A stretch of DNA of 64,000 bases from Thoreauomyces humboldtii (Eukaryota; Chytridiomycota; Chytridiomycetes; Spizellomycetales; Powellomycetaceae). Of this stretch, positions 30,981-44,900 are shown one piece after another; within the stretch, counting starts at the first letter, position 1; each line of letters opens with the position of its first letter. Below the pieces are notes generated by a model. The model was not told the origin of the DNA. It saw only the letters and a program-made list of their open reading frames with translations, and did not search any database. The position numbers and the translations under genes were made by a program. The stretch is taken from contig JADGJA010000010.1 of the NCBI GenBank assembly GCA_027596035.1, positions 20,282 to 84,281 on the forward strand. The letters are read 5' to 3'.

Positions 30981-31322
30981 GATGGGTGCAGTCGATGGTA
31001 ACAGTTGCAGTGCCGTCGATGATGGGATAAGAGTAGTGACAGACGTGCACGAGAGTCAGAGACGCGAGTCGAAGTGAGGAGGGTGATAAAGCCCACGTTC
31101 GGCACGATCATTTCTGCCGGGAATGAGCGCGTGTACAGAGGAGGCAGAGGCAAAAACATTCAGTCGGGGATTGAAAAAATTTAAATTAGCCGCATGCCGC
31201 CTCAGCGCCACAAATGGCATGATGACATGTGCGCGAACAGCCAGCGAGCGACCTATGAAGACGTGCGAGGTCAAGATGAAGCCGTGTATTGCACACTGCA
31301 GAGTACAGCATCATGATAATAA
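30981..31322. other. intergenic
   Basis: Promoter side of the acyl-CoA oxidase gene and 3' flank of the F-box-like gene. No coding, repeat or RNA signal was recognised. Confidence 0.4.
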
Positions 31323-32123
31323 CTATTGACACCACCACGCCGCTTGCTCGAGGCATTCCGGCGCCCATTGCTTCGCAGGAAGCATGTCCTGGCTGGAGTT
31401 TCGACGCTTGTTCCGGACGCTCGTGACCGCGTCATCCTCCCTGGTCCGATCCCCACCAGCAACGGGTGTGCAGGTCTTTGCAAGGAGTCTCCCGCTCGTC
31501 ACATACACGTCCTCCACGCCTACCACCAGATCGTACTCGTCTCTCCGTCGTGTTTCGTGAGTCGTCATCGGCCTGATCCGAAGCACAACCTCCCCCGTTC
31601 CGTCCGCGACCCTGAGGCGATGTCTTCCCACCGAAACGAAAGGAAGCGTCAGGGTGTGCATGACATGACCACCCGATCCGGGCGAGAGGAACGCGAACGT
31701 TGCTGCCGAATGCGATGGCACATGAACAAACGAGATCATCGCCTGCGAGGTCTCGTTCGCGGCGACGTCCAGGAAACGGTTATTGCCTTTTTGCACGGCC
31801 ACGGCGCCCATCCTCCACATGCGTTTCTCGGGTACCCATTCGGGGCCAATCTCCTTGCCGATCCTTGCGACCGTGAAGCGTTTGGATCCTGACGGGGGTG
31901 ACGAAGGTACTACGGCGAATAGCGGTGGACAAACGGTGGGGCAGGGGTGACTTGGGGAAGCGAAGCGACGTCCTATGGCGTGAATTGCAAGGGCTCTGAA
32001 GCGGAGCGATGCGGCGAGAAGGGGGAGGAAGTCCTCAGAAGTCAGAGATTCTGAGGCGAAGATCTGGAGAATAACTTCGGTCGGAAGCGAAGGCATTGGG
32101 AGGTGGAATCGTAGTGCTGCCAT
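31323..32123 (-). CDS. F-box-like protein
   Basis: Single-exon frame of 266 aa from ATG 32123. Residues 10-55 (MPSLPTEVILQIFASESLTS, then LPLLAASLRFRALAIHAIGR) fit the F-box pattern: L-P-x-E-[IV]-[IL]-x-x-[IL]-F, followed by two helices, the last normally carrying CR.W. The rest is a beta-rich region with alternating hydrophobic residues, ending in a basic tail, without recognisable WD or LRR repeats. F-box proteins bind Skp1 and recruit substrates to SCF ubiquitin ligases. The match rests on the N-terminal 20 residues, so the function is inferred with moderate confidence. Confidence 0.55.
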   Translation of the reverse strand: MAALRFHLPMPSLPTEVILQIFASESLTSEDFLPLLAASLRFRALAIHAIGRRFASPSHPCPTVCPPLFAVVPSSPPSGSKRFTVARIGKEIGPEWVPEKRMWRMGAVAVQKGNNRFLDVAANETSQAMISFVHVPSHSAATFAFLSPGSGGHVMHTLTLPFVSVGRHRLRVADGTGEVVLRIRPMTTHETRRRDEYDLVVGVEDVYVTSGRLLAKTCTPVAGGDRTREDDAVTSVRNKRRNSSQDMLPAKQWAPECLEQAAWWCQ

Positions 32124-32952
32124 TGTTCCCAGTGTGCTCGTTCCTCGCCAGTTGAGAGGGGAAAGGTTTCTTCACGTTTGGAACGAGAGTCGAAATGGGG
32201 TGCCAGACCGCCAGTTCGCGAAGGGCCGGGAGGGAGGGGAAAGCCCAGGGAAAGCATCTGCGCGCACAGATCAAAAAGAAGCGAATCATGACATTTTCGA
32301 CAGGCTTTCCGTGCCTTCCCGGCTTCTCCCTTTCCGTCGACATTCCGCGCAAAGCGACTTCCGTTCCGGCTGTCCTGCCCCGTCTGTCCATCTCCCCGTA
32401 GCGTCGTCTTCTCATGCTCTGCTCGAGCATTGTGCGTCTACATTTCCTGCTTCATTATCTCCATCCGGATCTTCCGTCGCTTCCTCCTCGTCAGCTGACT
32501 TCCGAATTATGTGTTGAAGCTGTCCAAATATGCGCGATGGACAAGATACAATGTAACCCTCGACACAAAGAGTCGGGAGGTGCCCGAGCACCATCGAGGA
32601 GGGATTCTGCTGGAGGTGGAGGACGGAGTTGCGCATGTCATAAGGCACGCCTCTTTGAAGCGTGGAGTGGGGTTTTCCGGCAGCCCTGTTGTTACGAACG
32701 ATACAGTGCGATCTTCCAGACAGTTGCCTAGGATATGCGAAAAGAGCGTCCGTCAAATACCTACAATCTGGCAACAGTCTGCTGTATCCCCTGATTGGGC
32801 TTCTCCTATTTCGCGGTCCCGTGGCAGGCGCACCCTTTTATGTGATATCTGCGGTGCTCTCAGGCATCTTCAACATATCGAATTGAGCAGAAAAGGAAAG
32901 GTATGAATCAATAAATACAAGATGGCGTGCTGAAGTGTTTGGAAATAAGCCG
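32124..32952. other. intergenic
   Basis: Promoter side of the F-box-like gene and 3' flank of the dynein gene. Overlapping ORFs of about 100-130 codons on both strands (for example 32511-32906 plus) show no motif or codon bias, so no gene is called. Confidence 0.4.
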
Positions 32953-35900
32953 CTAGTCGTCCAGTTGTAGCCTAAAGCGGGAGCGATCAGTATCGGGCTA
33001 TTACTTTGTGGAAGGCCAGGAATACACTTACAAAGCTGCCACTCCGCGCATGATCCAGTGCTTCTCAGGGCGGTCGCTCGGGATTTTTACTGCGATGACA
33101 AAATTCGTAGAGTGTCCCGTTGTACTAAGCACTCCACGTCGGGCGCTCGTCTTGTAGACGGGACATAAGTAAGAAGGAGTCGTGCTAGGGTCGGAGATCT
33201 TGCACGGTTTGAACCACATGACCGGTAGTGGATCGTAAAGGATTTTGGGCACCGACTCGTTAAGGACGCCCTTCGCCGCGTCCCACCGGGCACCTTCAAG
33301 GTATAGACCATGAACGTAAACACCGTCCGTCGGAGAATCCGTAACCTCACTCGCGTTGATCTTGAGCACTTCAAAGTCAAGACCGAGCTCGTCGATCGGG
33401 ATCGTATACTTGCGAGCGAAATTTTGCAAAGTGGCTGTTGTGTACACTTTGTGAGCACGAAAGTTCTTCGTCATGAATATTAGAAGAGCTTGCGGGATCT
33501 TACCTGTGATAAATGACTGCGTAAAGAAGAAACCGCTCATCCAGAAAACTTTCGGTGATCCTTCTTCGAACCATTGTCGGAATAATGAAATTCGGGCGAC
33601 AAGGTCATTCACGTATCCACCGAGAGGCTTTAAGCTAGGATAGCTTTTCGCAGCCCACATTGCGGGTAAACGCCCGGTCAAGATGCTTTTGCAGAGGTCT
33701 TCCAGCTCCGCGCTCATTACGACGAGACCACGAATGGCCTTCTGGACGTTGACCAGGCTGACCAGAACGACTTGAATGAGACGGTTAAACCTAATCATCT
33801 CTTGGATCAAAACCGTGTTCATGCTCTCGTCGTAGTTGACAGGATACTTTTTTGCCACCTCCTCAATGTTAAAAGTGGAAGGAATCCTCGACAGAATATC
33901 GGTCGCAACCTCGACGAGGATCTCATCGCTGCTCTTCTGGCCACCACCGCTGCCGACGCTACGTTCTTGCGTAGCAAGTACGCTTTCAAATAGACTGCGG
34001 GTTTCCGCCAGTTGACGTGCGATGTCTCCGTTATCGTGGATGCCAAAGATTTCCGGGCTCTGGTTCAGAGGAAGCGATCGGATGTACTCCAGATAGTTCT
34101 CAAACTTGCCCTTCGGTGGTGCAAAGTACACGCCTGATGGCGAGAACTTGTATGCAGGTTCCTCGACAATGGGGTTGCAGTAGAAGGTCGTCAGGATGTT
34201 CATGAGCGTCCGACGATCCCAGTCGTCGGTCACTCGACCTCCGTAGTTGCACTCGCCCGTCAGGTAGGTGATTGCTTTGAAGGGCACCTCCGCATACTCG
34301 TTAAGGAACATCTGCAATTGCCGCACGCTGATACCTAAAATGAGCAAGGATATGAGGGAAGTTGTTGAAGTCGTCCGTCTACTCCCGAGACTTACGTAAG
34401 TCGGACTCGTTGAACTCGTACGGAATGTTCCAGCCCAGCGGTCCAAAATTACGTCTCTCCTGTACTACAGCGTGGAATGTGCACAGTCCGAAAAGAAGTT
34501 TCTCCCACTCGTTCGGCTTGTTGCACGCTACGAAGAACTTCTCGTCGCTGACCAAATCTCCAAGGTAGCTCTTGAGTAAATTAGCCTTCAGACCCTTCGG
34601 AGGCTCATTGGTCATCTTGACGCCTCCTTGCAGAATGCTGGCCGGGAACTTCGGGCTGGGGTAAGATGTAAGCCACAATCGGAAATCTTTGTGTACCGAG
34701 ACCGCTTCCGTGCTCATGTCGTCGACAATCTTTTCGAGTGCGGGAAGCCAGCTGACTGCGAGGTGACAGTTCTGCAGAACAACCCAAGTTCCGGCCTTTT
34801 GTGCCTCCTTAACCATGGAAGCAGCGATGGGTCCTTGCCCCTGTCCCAGTGAAATAGATTGGCACTTTGCTCCGGAATAGCCTTTGTCTTCCGCAAACTT
34901 GAGTAATCTACGAAAAAGAGAAAATGATTAGGGCCAACTGAAACGGGTATCAACCGCTACCAACTAGCTTACTGAGCCATCGGGTCAACACCAGGGGAGA
35001 GGATGAAGATGAGCGCCGAGCGGTGATTCGAGTCCTCGAAACTTGCGCCCAAGTCAAAGGTCGGGGGTTCAATGAACTTCTGTCCGAGTTTTATTTTGAC
35101 AAACTCTTGCACCGCGGGGACAATGCGCTCGGGTCGTAGCGCTCGGACCACAAGGGTTTTTTCGAACTCATTTAGATTGGCCCACTTTCCAGGAAGTGCC
35201 ATCTCATGAGGCTCGTTGCTTTCGATCCAGCTTCGCCAGTCTGCAGGTGAAAAGTCTTCTTTCAATCCAGCGAAAGCGGGAAGATCCGACATGCGGTAGA
35301 CTTCGGACCAGGCTTTTTCGGACAGCAGCGAGGGATCCGGGTTGGGCAGTGTTGGAGTTCCAACACTGATGCCCCCCGTGAGCAGGTGTTGAAATTCAGC
35401 TTCGTCCAAGAGTTGCCCGTTCTTCATGATGACGGAGCACAGCAAGAAAGAGAAAAGAAGCTTATCCTTCTCAAAAAGCGAGCGGCAAACATTCAAGTAG
35501 AGTGAATACGTGAAATAAGTTTCGAGGTTTTTCAGACGCCGCTTCAAAACACTTGACTTCGTCGACAGCGCAATGCCATTAATGAACAGGTCGATGAACC
35601 ACGTCAACGAATATTGATACATGGGATCAATGTTGGCCAGATCCGCAATGCAAAAGTACAAAGCAGCGGAATGGTTTGCAATCGGACGATAGGAGTTTCG
35701 TGTTTCATCAATCTTTCGCTCGGTTTCTTCGGCGATCTTTTGCTTGTCATTGAGCTCTTTGGAGATCTCTTTGGACGACGAAAGTACCTCGATGGCAGTC
35801 TCGTTCTCGAGGATATTTCCCTCCGAGGATGAAAGGATCTCTAGAATCCGATCCTCAATCTCCTTCAAGCGCTTCTTGTTTTCGGCACCTTGAAGGATAA

Positions 35901-38900
35901 GCTGTGTTTTTTCTTCTTCAAGCTCCGGACGTTCTTTCGTGACCACGATGCCGAGAAGCTGGTCTTCCAAACCTTCCGGAGTGATCATGAAGTTGAGGAG
36001 AGAAACCTTCACGGCCACTTCTGGTAGGTAGTGAGGATTTCGGAGCTTCGTTGTGATGTAAAGTCTGAAGTTGTCAGACCACTCAATGACTGCGTCTCCG
36101 AGGCGGATACATGTAGCTCCCCCAGACTTGAATGTTTGTTTCTGAAGGACGCTGTCAAGAACAGGATCCAACTCTTCTTTAACGTTCTCGAGCAACACTG
36201 GCGCGCCGAATTGAATCGCATTCTCCAGATTTCGTACGTAGTCGGCATCGGTGAGCTTGATAATCTGGAGGTTGTTTTCTTTCTCCATGTTCTTGACCCA
36301 CTTGTTAGCCTGACCTTGCGGGTCGATCATAAGGGGCCATCGTCGGGCATTCTTGACGATTATACCGTTATCCACGGAGAAAGCATCCGACGGAAGACCG
36401 GCGATGTTCCACGCACGGATTTGGATCTGATCGCCAAGGACTTTGGCGAGGGAAAATGTATCCGAGCAAGGGATCTGTGCTTTCTTCAACGTAACGACCC
36501 ACTCCGCGATGCATTCCTGCCGATAGAGCTTGGTGAACGCACCTAGGTAGGCGATCACCCCCGCAGAGATGAGAACATCGCCCGTAAGGTTGAACAAGAC
36601 CACATCCAAGCTCTTCACGACTTCGGTCCAGCGCTGCTTTTCGCCTCCTAATCCGCCAAGAAGCTTTTGTGCGCGATCGAGCTGCTCTTCACAGCTCTTG
36701 ACTTCTCGTTCAAGTCTCTCCTTCTTCTCGGAGAGAGCTTGCAAGTTGTCATTGAGTGCCTGCAGCCTGTCGAGAACAGCTTTGAGCTGGGCACGTTTTT
36801 CTGCGAGTCCAGCCATCGTTTCGGCTAACTCAGCTTCTGCTCGAGCAAGTGCGATTTGCTTTGGTGCAACCTCCTTGGCAACCCGATCGTAGGCTTCCAT
36901 GGCAATGATCCAACTACACAGTCCTTCCGCTGCAGCGGAAGCGTTTCGGATCTTCTCGGGCTTGAATTCAGGGTTGGGGATGTACTTTGTGCGGATGGCC
37001 TTGATGACATGGGTCTGAATGTCATCCTTGTCGAACGCTCGAAGACCATCCAAAAACTTGGGGTCTCCAAGGATCTTGAGAGACGTCTTCCAGTAGTCGA
37101 AGACCATTTTGCCCGAACCGGAGGGATCCGGAATTCTGTCGGGCTTAATATCCTTCATCACGCAAATGGCTTCCATAACGAGTTTCACACCCTCGGGAGG
37201 ATTCTTCATCGACTTGACAAGATCGATATCGGACTTTTTCAGTGTGTCGAGAGCGGAAAGAGCAGAGTTTAGGAGTGGTAGCGCCTGTGCCAGGTCGTTC
37301 TCGCATTCCTTCTTGATGGTGGATGCTTGTTCTGCTTTTTCGGCAGCCACTGCTTCGTCGGCCGAGACAGTTTCCTTGGTAGCCTCAACCTCCACAGATT
37401 CTTTCTCAATTTTGCCAAGCATTTCTACCGTTTCCTCAGACGTTTTCTTCAATTGGGGCGTAAGGTTTGTCAGATCCACTTGCATTCGACTGATCTGTTC
37501 TGCCGCAAACTGAAGCTTGTCCAATCCACCCACGTAACGTCGTTTGACGGACGATACTTCTTCCCGTCGAGCTGTCAATAGGTCTTTGTAGGCGTGCAGG
37601 AGCTCGAGATAGCTTGTGGGAGTCACATAATTGTGACGGGCCAGAGCCGAAAGATATTTCTCGGACAAGGCTGTCGAGCTCTGATGGAAGTACTTGCACA
37701 TCTCGACGACCGATTTGCGGACAGTGTCGGTGAGCTCGACCTCACAAAGGAATTGACGAGCAACCGCTTGCAGTGCATCGTCAGGCCATGCTTGAAACCA
37801 GTCGATCGTGCAGCAATTGACCAAGGAGGAAAACTGACGAAGCCGGGCACGGAAGGCGTCTCCGATAGGACTCATGCAGAGCACTATGTGCAAATTGTTT
37901 TTGACTCGATCGATAAAGTAATTGTAAAGAGCGGCAGGAGAGCCGTCTCCCGCCTTTCCTTGCTCCTGCGCATCGGAATTGACTTTGTCGATGATGGTCT
38001 GCCGTTCATCAGCAGCGAACAAATTTGGCACATCTCCAGCATTCAAAAGACTGCTCACGTCCTCGATAAACGATTCCTCCTTTATCTGCGTGTCCGGAAA
38101 CAAGAAAACAGTCTTCTTGTTCTCAGCGCCAGCTAGGAGAAGGATCTTTTTGAGATCTTCTCGCCATTCGACCCTAGTATACGATTTGGATATCTCGATT
38201 TGATACATCTCGTACTGACAGATAAAAGCGGCGAGCCGAGATAAACTCTGCCGTCCGCTTCCGCCGACTCCAACCACTAGTGCGTTTCCGCCAGGTAGTT
38301 TGAGGATACGACAGATTCGAGAAATGTGCTCAATGGCGAATCTGAAGAGGACCAGATTGAGCTTGGTTTTCTTCACCTGATTGTACTCATTCAACTGAAG
38401 CTGAACCGTCTCGGTGATCTTGTCCAGATCGTTCAGCTCCATGTAATCTGGATCCACGCCAGTGACCCGCTTGCTTAGGAAGTCGCCGAACATCAAGCCG
38501 CGCATGTCGTCTTCCATGAGCATTTTCTTGCCGTCCTCCTCGGCGCCGCTTGCAAGGTGCGCGAACACTTCATCTGGCTCCCGCAAAAATTTGTCTTTCA
38601 CAGTTTCCAGGACAAAGCTGAAGAGATTGTATCGATCATCGTCGGTTACGAGTCGATCGTAGTAGACTCGATAGACCTCATGCGCCCATAAGCGGATAAC
38701 GACATCCGCTGTCTGAAATATGTTCGGTCGGGAAAGGACGATCCCCTGGATCACGCGAGCGAAATCTCGGAGATTGAACGTGTAGTGAGTCTTCGCGGGC
38801 GTGGGTAGGAGGTTCTCAACAACCCATTGGAATATACTGGTAGTAGCAGCCACTACATTGGCAGCTATGCCACGAATTTCTTCTGTGAAGTCCATACGTC

Positions 38901-41900
38901 CAAAATGCCAGTCCAAGATGGAATTGAAGATGCGACCCATCGTTTGGCTGTCGAAGGAGTTGATCACGATTTGGTTGAAGTGACGCTGGAATCGGGGTGT
39001 GATCACGTTCCGGCCACCCCCAGGAGGACCCATGGCTGCCAGCAGCTGGATATCGATCAATTCAATTTTGGACGTGTCCTTTTTGTCGTACCAGTTCCCA
39101 TGGTCCAGCCACTGTCTAAACAGCTCGACCGGTGGTTGAGCTCCGTACTGCTCCTTGGCCGGCATATTCAGATCGTCAATGAATACTAGCATCTTCTTTC
39201 CCACAGGAGGTCCGTAAACGCCCTTACGTCTCTTGTCGAGTTTTGACATGACGAGATCCTGTGTCTGAGCTGCGCTCGTCCGAGCAGAAAAGTTGACAAA
39301 CATTGGGGTGTACTTGTCTTTATCCACTCCAGTAAGTAGCTTGTTGCAGACATACTTCGACTTGCCCGTTCCTGTCGGGCCAACTAACAGGAAACCGATG
39401 TTGTGTGTAATCATCAGGTCCATCAAGTAAGTGTAACGAGCCGTATCCTTGGTTGGAATGATGATGTCGTTGAATTCTGCTGTGACGGGTATCGGGACCT
39501 TTTCAATGGTGCTCAGCCAAGGAACCCAGCGGTCAATCTCTCCGGCTTGGAACATGTAGTCGTAAAGCAGGCCCTCTGTGGGCAATTCCAATTGGAGCGG
39601 TGTGGCTAGCGTCGCAGCGACAGTTTTTACCGAGGCGTCAAACTTGATTTGACTCTGGGAATCGACGCTCCCTCCGAGGGTCCAGTAGAGTGAGAAGATG
39701 AACTGGCACTCTAGTCTCGAGTGCAGGAGAGGATCAGCAGATGTCGCCGCGATCTCCTTTTCGCGGATCTCGTCAAACATGCTGTCCAATAGCCTGATTA
39801 GTGAATTGACTAAGCCAATATCGGTAGTTGGCGAGAGCTCCTTGCACTCTCGGCGAACGCATGTGAGGCATGGTGGTACGAAAGTAACGAAAAGATGCAA
39901 CAAAGCTTGACGGTGTTCGTCGGAAAGATAGGACAATCCTTCTAGCCAGGATATCAAAATGGGCTTCCACCCGAGGCGTTCTGGTTCCATATAAACCATA
40001 CCGCATCGACTCACAGTAGCAGGCTGAGAGCAAAAGATGAGACACGACTTTCTTCAAGAGCATGCAACCTGTGAATCCTTACCGAAGCTACCGCCAAATC
40101 CATGACCTCGAACACCAAACTCATGGTATTTGAAAGCTGAATAATTTCGCCGCTCATTAGACAGAGCTTTTTGTTGTCGTCCAAGACCGTGTTCATATTT
40201 TCAACCCAGACAGCGTCGACAGGTCCGTCGAATATAACCCATTTCCGATCAGGGCTGGTGCTGTTTGCGTAACTGCGGAATGTCGTGGCGAGAACACCAT
40301 CCGTCCATTCGTGTGACACTGGATCGAACTGCCCATAAAGATGGCCCATCGATATGGCTTTCGGATTGATTACGCGGTATTGGACTTTCAGCCACTCGGC
40401 ATCGGGAATGCCCTGACCTTCCTGGCTTCCGAGCTCAGACATGGCTTCGGCCAGCACACGGTAAGAGCACGTCTTGCCCGCAAAAGGCTCTCCGACAATC
40501 ATGAAGCCGTGCCGAACGAGCATCATTTCGTAAAGCTGAATGATCTTCTCCACGAATGCAGGAACCACCTGCAGCTGCAGTTTCTTGCACGCAACGTCGA
40601 TGGCAGCCTCCAGGACTGCATAGTCCGGCTTTGGCAGCCGGACCCCAGGGAACAGATCAGTGGCGATGCCCTTGAACAGAGCAATGTCTTGAGACAAGAA
40701 TTTTGGCAAATTGACGTCGATAATGGATCTCAGCACTAAGATGTTTTCATCCTCATCGGGGTACTTGAGTTTAAGGTTTCCAGCAGCGGTCAAAACGCTC
40801 TTTACCGCTCGCATGCCGTAGTCGTAATGGTCCTGGCTCGAAAGTTGCTCGGAGCACAGCCGATAAGTTGCCGAAATCTTTCTGGCCAAATTCCTAGCTT
40901 CGATGAACCCGCACGAGTACAGCGTAATTTCACCAATGAGAGTGTAGTCCGGGACCATCATAGCAACTGTCCGGAACAAAGCTTTCAAGTTGTCAGGAAG
41001 CTCAGAGCGGCCGGCGTAACCAGGATTCATTGTGATGAAGACAGCACATGAGGGCTTGAGGGACAATCGAGTGCCCTCAAACATGAATTCTGTCATGTTA
41101 GCTCCTATAGCACGCTGAATCGTCAGAATTTGCTGTGCCACAACGGAGAGGACTTCGAGGTCAATTCGGTTGAATTCATCGAAGCACGCCCAAGCGCCTG
41201 CCGATGCGACTCCTTTGAAGAACTTTCCCATTGCCAAGTAATCCAGTCCATCAGAGCAGTTAAAGACCACACACTGCTTTGCAAGAGCCTTTGCCAGATC
41301 CTTGGTGGTTTCCGTTTTTCCTGTTCCAGCGGGGCCTTCGGGTGCACCCCCAAGATTAAGATGAAGGGCACCAAAAAGGGTACGATAACAACGATCGGTG
41401 AGCGGTGTGATGACGAGTCGAGACGAGTTGCCCAGGTACTCGTAGCCATACTGCTTGTGAGCATTAATCATCCGGACCATAACGTTGTCATCCTCCCAGT
41501 AATATCTCAGTTGCGCGAGCCACGAAAACTCGTTGGTATCCCGCAGATCCTCTGCCGCCAGCTGTGCAACAACATCTCGAGCGTGGACATCGATAACCAC
41601 CAGCGCCCCTAGAGTGGCACGAGCCATTTTTGTCAAAGGTCCACGCACTAGTTTGATGATATTGTTGAGGTCTCCGTTTAGTTGTACCAGCAACTTTTGA
41701 AGGCCTCCGGTACCCTCTCGAATTGCGCTCTCAACCCCAAGGGTCCAGTAGATTTGACTGACGCAGAGGACAACCTGCCCAGGCCAGTCTACGACCCATT
41801 CCTCGCGAGGGCGACGTTGGTAGTCATAATATGCCTCCTCGACCTGATATCGAACACTTTGCAGCATCGCTTTCTCTACCTGTGGGAACGATAGCTTTAA

Positions 41901-44900
41901 TGACTCCGGAAAAATAACGAACGACAGACGCACTCACGTTGCCCAGCCATTTCTCGACGCTGCCTTTGGCTTCGGCTGTCGAGACCTTCTCGACAAGCTC
42001 CAACCGTTCTTTCTCACTCGAATAGAGGGCAAGAATGTCCAATTTGTCGTCGAACTGAAGGTTTGCAATGCCTTCAAAGCATTTCTTCAAATGCGGTTGG
42101 ACACGAGTGGGGTCCTTGGTCTCGCTGAGAATTTCCAGCATCTCATCGTTTGAGAGGAAGAAAAATCGAGGGAAGAACAATCGCTTGATCTCGAGATATG
42201 AGTTGAGACCCTTGAGAATAGCTTCGAGCATTACATTGTTGCGTTGAAGATCCTCCAATATTTGTGGAATATCAGTTGCTTTGAGAACGTGGCGATCTTC
42301 ATTCACAGTCTACAGATGATGGCTTCAGCAGCTTGCTCAAGTGTCGGTTTGACAGGTGGATATTTACACTTACCGCCATCATCTTTCGCCAGTTTTGATC
42401 AACGGCTTTGAACTTCCGACCTTCTTCCGGCATCTGATTCATGATGTCTTCGCTACTGAAGATCGGCTCGAGGTATAGCCATGTTGCCTGAACTTTCAAC
42501 CATTCGTCGATGATCTCCTGCGTGTGAAGCAGGCGTCGCTCCCAATCTTTGATCTGCTGCTCGAAGGGTTTGATGTACGGAGAACCGCGCATCGATTGAG
42601 TTTTGACGATCTGATCGTCCAATAATTGTTGAGCGTCGTCAACGCCAGCAAGGATAAAGGTACCGGACTCCCGGTACGGCAGTAAATTGAATAGCAGCGG
42701 CTCCCATTCGGTAAACATTTTGGTCATGTTCTTTTCCAGAGTGTACTCCTTCGAAGCGGAATCTATGCAATCACCAAAACAGAGAAAATTAGAATCTAAG
42801 ATGCGAGAGATCAACCTCACCATCACTCCGAAAGCACATACCGCTGACTTCTTGGAAAGGTTCCAGGAAAGACTCCAGGTTAAGCTTTAGCATCTTTCTC
42901 AAGCTAGTAGTTCCATCGGGCTTGATATCAAAACCTGCCACTTGTGACATCTTGTTCCAGTGTCGATCGCGAAGACCAGGATTGCATAGCACATGGATGA
43001 GCGGGAGGTTCACCATGAACTCGTCGATCTTTTCGCGAACTTGCTTGGCGATGTTTTGGGGTGCGACATCCTGAACCAGTCCGCCCAAAAGTCGATAGAT
43101 TTCCCGCTTGAGACCGTCCACTTCAAGCTCTATCTGTTCGGCGTCCAGTTCAAGCAAGTTGCCATCCATCCATCTCTTGTAGGATTTCTGGAAATTCACA
43201 GCAGTCGTATAGAGCGACTGATATGGTTCCAGCATCTGCATTATCTTTTTCCGCTGAGGATAGACAGTGACCGACCACCCGAAAAGTTGCTCTTCTTTGT
43301 TGAAGGTAGCGATAGTGTCCAGTGCCGACTGAAGCTGCTTGGCCAGCGTCTGCACCTTCTTCACGTAGAACGGCATTTCGTCGAGATCTCCTACTTCCTT
43401 CAGCTCCTCGACCTGCTTCTGGAATTCGTCAAGCTCCCCTTCGAACTTGCTGCGACGTTCACGCAGATTGGCCTGGTTCTTCTCGCGAGCTGCCCCAATG
43501 ATTTGATTATGAGATTCCAAGATGGGAATAATTCGTTGTGGCCACGTGAATGTCGTGTTGTTTAGCTTGATGTGCTCCTGATCGAGAGCGGAGAAGTTCA
43601 TAATGTACACCAGGCGCGTGCGAGCCTGCTCAAGCTCTGAGAGCAGCTCTGGGAGGTGGACATTGTGCACGGTCTCCATATACTCCATTTGTTCGGCCAT
43701 CTCCTTAAAGTTTTCAGGTACCCGCAGTGCCCGTTCGGCGACATCCTGGTATCGAGCGCAGATTCTGAATAGAAGATCAGTTCCAGGCATATGAATTCCA
43801 AGTTTTTCCACACTCACCTTCGTTGATGCTCAGCGTTTTGCTCAATGATTTTGTCCAGGAACTTGTTCGAGATTGCGATGACTTGTGAAGCCAGCAGCTT
43901 GTGAAGTTCGTCGCAATTTAGCTCCACCATCGGAAGTTCCAGTTTCCGTGGGTTCGCAAGGATAGAAGTGGCGAGAGCTCGATACTTCTCGATTTCCTGT
44001 AGGCGCAGAGTTAAATAAGTTAGTGACGTTAAGGTGAAATAAAGCTTCAGCAAGACTGTCTGTACCACGGCGTACTCTTCAAAGGTGTGATCCTGAGAGA
44101 TGAAGAGATCCACATCCTCATCTACTCGGTGGGTATATATGTCTTTGTACATGTGGTATTTTGTCACGAGCTCTTCAACGACAGCAAAGCACTCTCCGGC
44201 GTACTTTGCCAACTTCTTGGCCGCCCCTTCCAGAATGCCGTCCTCTAAAGCAATTTTGAGATCGTCCGATCCATCAACCGCTAGCAGGCGAAGGATGTCG
44301 GCACCGGTCGTCGCCGAGTTGGCCAGTATCGCCTCGCCGCCTGCGCCAAACACCACTTTGGACATCTTTGGCATCGATTCCACGGTACGGACAACGTACG
44401 TGAGAGCCTCAAGCACAGCCTCTGTTATTTCCGGAAGAGGCGGATCAAACTCGATGATGTGCTCGGAATTCAGCCAGAGGCGGACTAGAAACCGTGGAGC
44501 GTGCATCTTTGAGCTTAGTGCCGTAACCGGTACGTCGGGGTCTTGATGGACAGGATACTTGAAGAGAGACATATAGTCCTCCAGGGACTGGGTAATAATG
44601 GAATGAACCTGCTTGTATGCCATTGTTTCGGCCGATCGGAAAAACGACTCTGGGGGCCGTGAGGGAATCGCGCGCTTGCGGTCGTTTCGTCCAAAATGTT
44701 CCGTAAAGTCACGCAAAATGGTCATGTACCATCTGGAAATATTTGCGCATCAGAAACGGTTCGCCCGTACGTGGAATGATTGGTATGGTACTTTACCCAT
44801 TGAACAGTCTTTCCCTGCATTTTTCAGCGTCGACCAAGACCAGGCTGCGAAATCCACTGATGCGAAACGCTTCTTTTTGATCTCGAATCTCTTCAAGATC